Shown here: positions 60,527 through 64,000 of the stretch, in pieces
Layout: the number at the start of each line of letters is the position of its first letter
Numbering within the stretch: position 1 is the stretch's first letter
NCBI RefSeq assembly: GCF_000633935.1
Contig: NZ_KK214996.1
Span: forward strand, 346,477 to 410,476
Reading direction: 5' to 3'
DNA length: 64,000 bases
Source of the DNA: Ectothiorhodospira haloalkaliphila ATCC 51935
GTDB taxonomy: Bacteria > Pseudomonadota > Gammaproteobacteria > Ectothiorhodospirales > Ectothiorhodospiraceae
The notes under the pieces: model-generated
The model's database searches: none
Told to the model about the DNA's origin: nothing
Seen by the model: the letters and a program-made list of their open reading frames with translations, nothing else
Translations under genes and position numbers: made by a program

Positions 60527-60763
60527 ATGCGAGCACAGAATCAGATCAAGCGTACGCTCAGTGAGCCGGAAAGTGTTGCCCGGGTGCAAGCCCTGATGCG
60601 GGAGTTTCCCGATGTCCATCGCACCGGGATTGCGGACAAGGTGTGTGCCACGTTCGCGTTTGTGAGGAGCTGCCACAATATCGGAGAAGCCCCTACTGCC
60701 CTTCCGCAGGACCATTCGCCGACAGGAGCTGCACCTACTCTACAGGCCCGAACCTTCAGGTGA
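60527..60763 (+). pseudogene. Remnant resembling the N-terminus of a DUF4338/transposase-type protein
   Basis: The first 45 or so residues of this 78-codon frame (SEPESVARVQALMREFPDVH, RTGIADKVCATFAFV) look like the short helical N-terminal module seen in DUF4338 and transposase-linked proteins. The match breaks after residue 48 and the rest is low-quality sequence ending at a stop. It directly abuts the truncated abiEii end, so it may be what is left of the element that cut the toxin gene. The family link is from memory of the pattern and is weak. Confidence 0.35.
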
Positions 60764-60771
60764 GATATTAA

Positions 60772-61293
60772 TCAGTGTTGCCGACGGGACAGATCCCTGG
60801 GGTGTTGGCGGGATAAGGCCGCCGCCAGTTTGCCGGCGTAGAGATCGGCAAAATCGAGCACCTGTGTGGAAGCAAAGCCGAAGGCCTGTCCCACCTCCGG
60901 CTGGACCACCATGGTGCGAACCGGATGTACCGCGCCGCGCATCACCGGGGTGGTTTCGATCTGCACCCGGGCACGGCCGCGGCTGCAGATCAACCGCGTG
61001 ATGCCTCCGGTGTTTGCGCCACCCGATGTCTGCACTTGTAGCTGCAAAGGGCGGGCACGCAATGTCTCCGCCAACTGCTCCAATGCCGCCGATATCGCCG
61101 CCACGTCCGCCTCGAAATCCTGCACCGGCAACCAGGTCAGGTCGATATCGACCGACAGCCTCGGAAGATCGTGCTCGAACAAGTTGATGGCCGTCCCGCC
61201 TTTCAGGGCAAAGCGGGTTTCCTTTGCCAGCACTGGCAGGATATCCACCAGCAACTGCACCCGATCGCTGTAGCGTTTATCCCAACTGTTCAT
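60772..61293 (-). pseudogene. abiEii: AbiEii-type nucleotidyltransferase toxin, C-terminally truncated
   Basis: The reading frame encodes 173 residues. It starts MNSWDKRYSDRVQLLVDILP and has the nucleotidyltransferase motif GGTAINLFEHDLPRLSVDIDL with the DxD pair, and later DFADLYAGKLAAALSRQHPRDL. Full-length AbiEii proteins continue for about 100 more residues after RQHPRDL; here the frame changes to SRRQH and stops. The N-terminal catalytic half is kept, but the rest is missing, so I call it broken. GGAG six bases before the ATG supports the start, which overlaps abiEi by 17 bp as in intact abiE operons. Confidence 0.8.
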
Positions 61294-62095
61294 CGAGGTC
61301 TCCCGGCAGGGTGATCTGATATCGGGGATGCAGATGACCACCGGAAACCAGGGACCGTTTACCACGTCCGAGGTCTACACCATCGAGCGATAGATGCGAA
61401 AACCAGGCATGCCCATGGCGTTCGGCCAGGGCAAGAAACAAGCGCTTGACCTTGATGCTGCGGCAATAGCTCAGCAACATTTCAAGCCGTTGTGGACGCA
61501 GGGTGGCCATGCCCTGCATCAATGCGTCGACCTCATAGACTCCACTGGCATCAGACGCCTCGTCACACAATTCCAACATGGCCCGCTCCGGTGTCGAACA
61601 TACCAGCATCCCGCTCGGCGCTGCTTCACGCCGCTCCAGGCCTTGGTCCAGCAACGCCTGATCCGATGTCTCATCGGTAAGAGGAAGCACTGGCAGATCA
61701 AAAGGCCCCTTGCCGCAGTACTCGACACCTTCCACCAACGGCAACTTGCCCACCCACCCGGGCACACGATCCGGACCGTAGAGGGTGATCACGGCAGCTT
61801 CGCCCAAGCGCAGGTAGTGCTCATGTCCCAACCAGGCCAAGGGAAAGCGTCCGCCGACATGCAGTGACAAACCCTCCATCCATTGCAGCGTCCGCACCAC
61901 GCCTTCCCACCGCAGGGAGCCGCCTTTGCGCATGTACACGCCACGAGCCGGTGATACCAGCCAACCGCTGTCCACATAGCGGACCACCAGGCTGCTGGAA
62001 TAGCCCTGCGCTCTTAACCACCGGCTGGAAACCACGCCGGTATCGCTGAGTCCAGCCAGTAGACGGTTTAATTTACTCTCATTTTGGTCACTCAT
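61277..62095 (-). CDS. abiEi: AbiEi-type antitoxin and transcriptional autoregulator
   Basis: The 272-residue protein has an N-terminal winged-helix region (about 1-60: LLAGLSDTGVVSSRWLRAQG, YSSSLVVRYVDSGWLV, ARGVYMRKGG) and a longer C-terminal region with LERREAAPSGMLVCSTPERA near 155 and ALMQGMATLRPQRLEMLLSY near 195. AbiEi neutralises AbiEii and represses its own promoter. The start at 62095 lies inside a palindrome (see the operator entries) and has no ribosome site; the open frame continues 129 codons upstream through promoter and insertion-sequence DNA and is not real there. The gene appears intact although its toxin partner is truncated. Confidence 0.85.
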   Translation of the reverse strand: MSDQNESKLNRLLAGLSDTGVVSSRWLRAQGYSSSLVVRYVDSGWLVSPARGVYMRKGGSLRWEGVVRTLQWMEGLSLHVGGRFPLAWLGHEHYLRLGEAAVITLYGPDRVPGWVGKLPLVEGVEYCGKGPFDLPVLPLTDETSDQALLDQGLERREAAPSGMLVCSTPERAMLELCDEASDASGVYEVDALMQGMATLRPQRLEMLLSYCRSIKVKRLFLALAERHGHAWFSHLSLDGVDLGRGKRSLVSGGHLHPRYQITLPGDLDEQLG

Positions 62096-62122
62096 AGTGA
62101 CTAAAATACACTTTTTATAAAC
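62088..62122 (-). promoter_or_regulatory. abiE operator repeat 1, over the abiEi start codon
   Basis: The 35-bp unit starts with the palindrome TCACT-cat-AGTGA (62088-62100) and ends TTTTTATAAAC. The abiEi ATG lies in the palindrome. It shares most positions with the second unit at 62163. Two inverted repeats bound by AbiEi are known from other abiE promoters, so autoregulation is likely. Confidence 0.65.
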
Positions 62123-62162
62123 CCACGCCAATACCTGGTAGTTTAAATTATCCAATAAAGAC

Positions 62163-62197
62163 TCACTTATAGTGACTTTATCAGGATTTTTATAAAC
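62163..62197 (-). promoter_or_regulatory. abiE operator repeat 2
   Basis: This is a direct repeat of the unit at 62088, 75 bp apart, with palindrome TCACT-tat-AGTGA (62163-62175) and the same TTTTTATAAAC tail. On the minus strand the tail reads GTTTATAAAAA, an A+T-rich stretch that could hold promoter elements. Confidence 0.6.
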
Positions 62198-62199
62198 TG

Positions 62200-62226
62200 T
62201 GTGGGCAGGTTCCTCACCTGCCCACA
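62200..62226. terminator. Strong hairpin upstream of the abiE promoter
   Basis: TGTGGGCAGGT-tcctc-ACCTGCCCACA has a perfect 11-bp stem. Neither side has a clear T run. It sits between the second operator repeat and the insertion-sequence left end and may stop or insulate transcription. Confidence 0.45.
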
Positions 62227-62330
62227 AGGGAATCGGGGCTTGCGTATTCTCCCCTACATGCGCTGTATAGGACGTATTCATACCGACGCCCTCAACGACG
62301 GCACCGACATGTGCGTATTCCGGAGCAAGG

Positions 62331-62409
62331 TTGCCACTGATTCCACGGCAAGCCTGCCACCCATTCCAGGGGAAAGCTGCCACTGATTCCACGGCAAGGC
62401 TGCCACCCA
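62331..62409 (+). repeat. Repeated transposase-binding-type sequence at the IS21 left end
   Basis: Two units with a 46-bp period share TGCCACTGATTCCACGGCAAG. Between them GCCTGCCACCCATTCCAGGGG looks like a diverged third copy. These are the probable IstA binding sites. Confidence 0.65.
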
Positions 62410-62496
62410 GGCAGAGGCGCTGAGTCGACTCATCGAAGTGTCCAGACGCGGGATAACTTACCGGTAGGCTGGTCCTTTCCATCCGGGGAAGGTCAG

Positions 62497-64000
62497 ATGC
62501 CAGCGAAGAGGTTATCCATGCGGAAGATCAAAGAAGTCCTACGCCTCAAATGGGAGCGAGGGCTGAGCAACCGCCAGGTTGCATTGGCCTGCGGTATCAG
62601 TCGTCCCACCGTGAGGGAGTATCTTCGGCGTTTTGCCGAGGCGGGTTTGAGTTGGCCATTGCCAGAGGACCTGGGCGAAAGTCGCCTGGAGCAGTTGTTA
62701 TTTCCGCCCCCTCCAGACCTGCCAGCCCATGCCCGGGTCGTACCGGACTGGCATCGGGTCAAAGAGGAGTTGAGGGGCAAGCACGTCACCCTTTTCCTGA
62801 TCTGGCAGGAGTACCGGGAAGCCCACCCAGAGGGGTATCAGTACAGCTGGTTTTGCGAGAACTATCGGGCCTGGCAGGGCAAGCTGGACATGGTGATGCG
62901 TCAGGACCACCGGGCTGGAGAGAAGCTGTTTGTGGACTATGCCGGCCAGACTGTGCCAGTCATTGATCGCAATACCGGGGAGATCCGCGAGGCTCAGATC
63001 TTCGTGGCAGTGCTTGGGGCGTCCAATTACAGCTATGCAGAGCCGACCTGGAGCCAGACACTGCCCGACTGGATTGGATCCCACATCCGGGCCTTCGAGT
63101 TCTTCGGAGGTGTGCCAGAGCTGGTGGTGCCGGACAACCTGAAATCGGGCGTCACCAAGGCGCATCGTTACGATCCGGATCTCAACCCGACCTATCAGGA
63201 CATGGCCGCCCATACGGTGTGGCCGTTGTCCCCGCACGATCCCGAAAACCCCGGGACAAGGCCAAGGTGGAGGGTGGCGTGCTGATCGTTGAGCGGTGGA
63301 TACTGGCGGCACTGCGCCACCGTCAGCACTTCTCTCTTGGGCAACTCAAATCCAGCATCCGTGAACTGCTGGAGAAGCTCAACAACCGCCCGTTCCGGAA
63401 GTTGCCCGGTTGTCGGCGCGATCACTTCGAGCAGTTGGACAAGCCGGCCCTGCAGCCTCTGCCGGCAGAGCGTTATGTCTATGCCGAATGGAAGAAGGCC
63501 CGGGTACATATCGACTACCACGTGGACATCGGGGGGCACTACTACTCGGTGCCTCACGCCCTGATCAAGAAGGAGGTCGAGGTCCGGATCACCCACAACA
63601 CCATCGAGTGCTTTTACCGCGGCAACCGCATTGCCAGCCACCCTCGCTCCGATCAGAAGGGGCGGCACACCACCGTGGCCGCCCACATGCCCGAATCCCA
63701 TCGGCAGTCAGGTGAGTGGACACCCAAGCGTCTGATCGCGTGGGCCGCCAAGACCGGGCCTGCTACAGAAAAGCTCATCCGCACCGCCCTGGGTGCCCGA
63801 AAGCACCCCCAGCAAGCCTACCGTTCCTGTCTGGGCATCCTCCGCCTGGGGAAGACGTTTGGTGATGTTCGCTTGGAGGCCGCCTGTCAACGCGCGCTGA
63901 CGCTTGGGACGTGCCGCTACAAGAACATCGAATCCATCCTCAAACACCGCCTGGATGAACAGCCTCTGGAAGAACAGCAGGAGCTGGCCTTACCTGATGG
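62497..64000 (+). pseudogene. istA: IS21-family transposase IstA, frameshifted and cut by the window end
   Basis: The first frame (62497-63285) has a helix-turn-helix (ERGLSNRQVALACGISRPTV) and the first two catalytic aspartates ([18 protein letters not shown]). At about 63213 the reading CAT-ACG should be CAT-TAC-GGT: one T is missing. After the shift the protein continues as [21 protein letters not shown], which holds the DDE glutamate, and stays open to base 64000 ([20 protein letters not shown] and so on). The shift therefore parts the third catalytic residue from the first two. A programmed shift or a sequencing error is possible, but simple decay is the plainest reading. Confidence 0.85.

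Larger units (their letters stand above)
62320..64000 (+). mobile_element. IS21-type insertion sequence, left part (runs off the window)
   Basis: The element carries a split istA (62497 onward). Upstream of it are two copies of a terminal-type repeat: TGCCACTGATTCCACGGCAAG at about 62332-62352 and 62378-62398, each followed by a related CTGCCACCC. Multiple internal copies of the end sequence are typical of IS21 ends. The exact left boundary is not fixed; I place it near 62320. istB and the right end would lie beyond 64000. Confidence 0.75.

Noticed and set aside
62096..62482. N-terminal extension of AbiEi by 129 residues
   Set aside because: The extension reads through the operator repeats, a strong hairpin and the IS21 left end, and the winged-helix region starts directly after 62095.

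Overview
This 64-kb window is high-G+C chromosomal DNA (well above 60 % by eye) from a gammaproteobacterium. The order glyA-nrdR-ribD-ribE-ribBA-ribH-nusB, the placement of gltX beside tRNA-Ala and tRNA-Glu, and the style of thiL, pgpA, tadA and mltF all fit that class. Glycolate-salvage genes, a complete late cobalamin pathway and many c-di-GMP enzymes fit a Chromatiales/Ectothiorhodospiraceae-like environmental bacterium. That placement is inference and not proof.

Layout. 0-6.5 kb (minus strand): the start of gdhA, a PAS/GAF diguanylate cyclase, a three-domain lipoprotein, tRNA-Glu, a tiny membrane protein, tRNA-Ala and gltX. 6.6-16.7 kb (minus): one long cobalamin run in transcription order btuB, cobB(cbiA), cbiB, cobD, cobQ, cobU, cobT, cobC, cobS, headed by a clear cobalamin riboswitch (about 16825-17050). 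17.6-20.4 kb (plus): the divergent importer btuF-btuC-btuD. 20.5-24.8 kb: an RND efflux pair. 24.9-28.5 kb (minus): a retropepsin-like protease, pgpA, thiL and a TAXI solute-binding protein. 28.7-37.6 kb (plus): glyA, nrdR, the riboflavin genes, nusB and the fused TRAP permease that should partner the TAXI protein. 37.6-42.7 kb: a DEDD exonuclease, a PPP-type phosphatase, glcE, glcF and a class-V aminotransferase, which together with glyA outline glycolate to glyoxylate to glycine to serine. 42.9-55.8 kb: a signalling block with three GGDEF/EAL proteins and a CheB-CheR-PAS hybrid. 56-60.2 kb: a CDF metal exporter, tRNA-Ser, mltF, tadA and an HDOD protein. 60.2-64 kb: an accessory patch with a transposase-like remnant, an AbiE toxin-antitoxin pair whose toxin is truncated, and an IS21-type element whose istA carries a -1 frameshift.

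Non-coding structure. A nested-palindrome element of about 240 bp occurs in two near-complete copies (12201-12440, 25687-25929) and in a scrambled form between btuB and btuF that also carries a 40-bp tandem repeat. A second family of short G+C-rich palindromes sits at six gene junctions. The abiE promoter has two 35-bp direct repeats, each holding a TCACT-N3-AGTGA palindrome, one of them over the abiEi start codon.

I found no clearly new multi-gene system. The most interesting items are the nested-palindrome element, the MliC/COG3650/META lipoprotein fusion, the abiE operator and toxin truncation, the composition shift inside btuB, and the CheB-CheR hybrid embedded among c-di-GMP enzymes.
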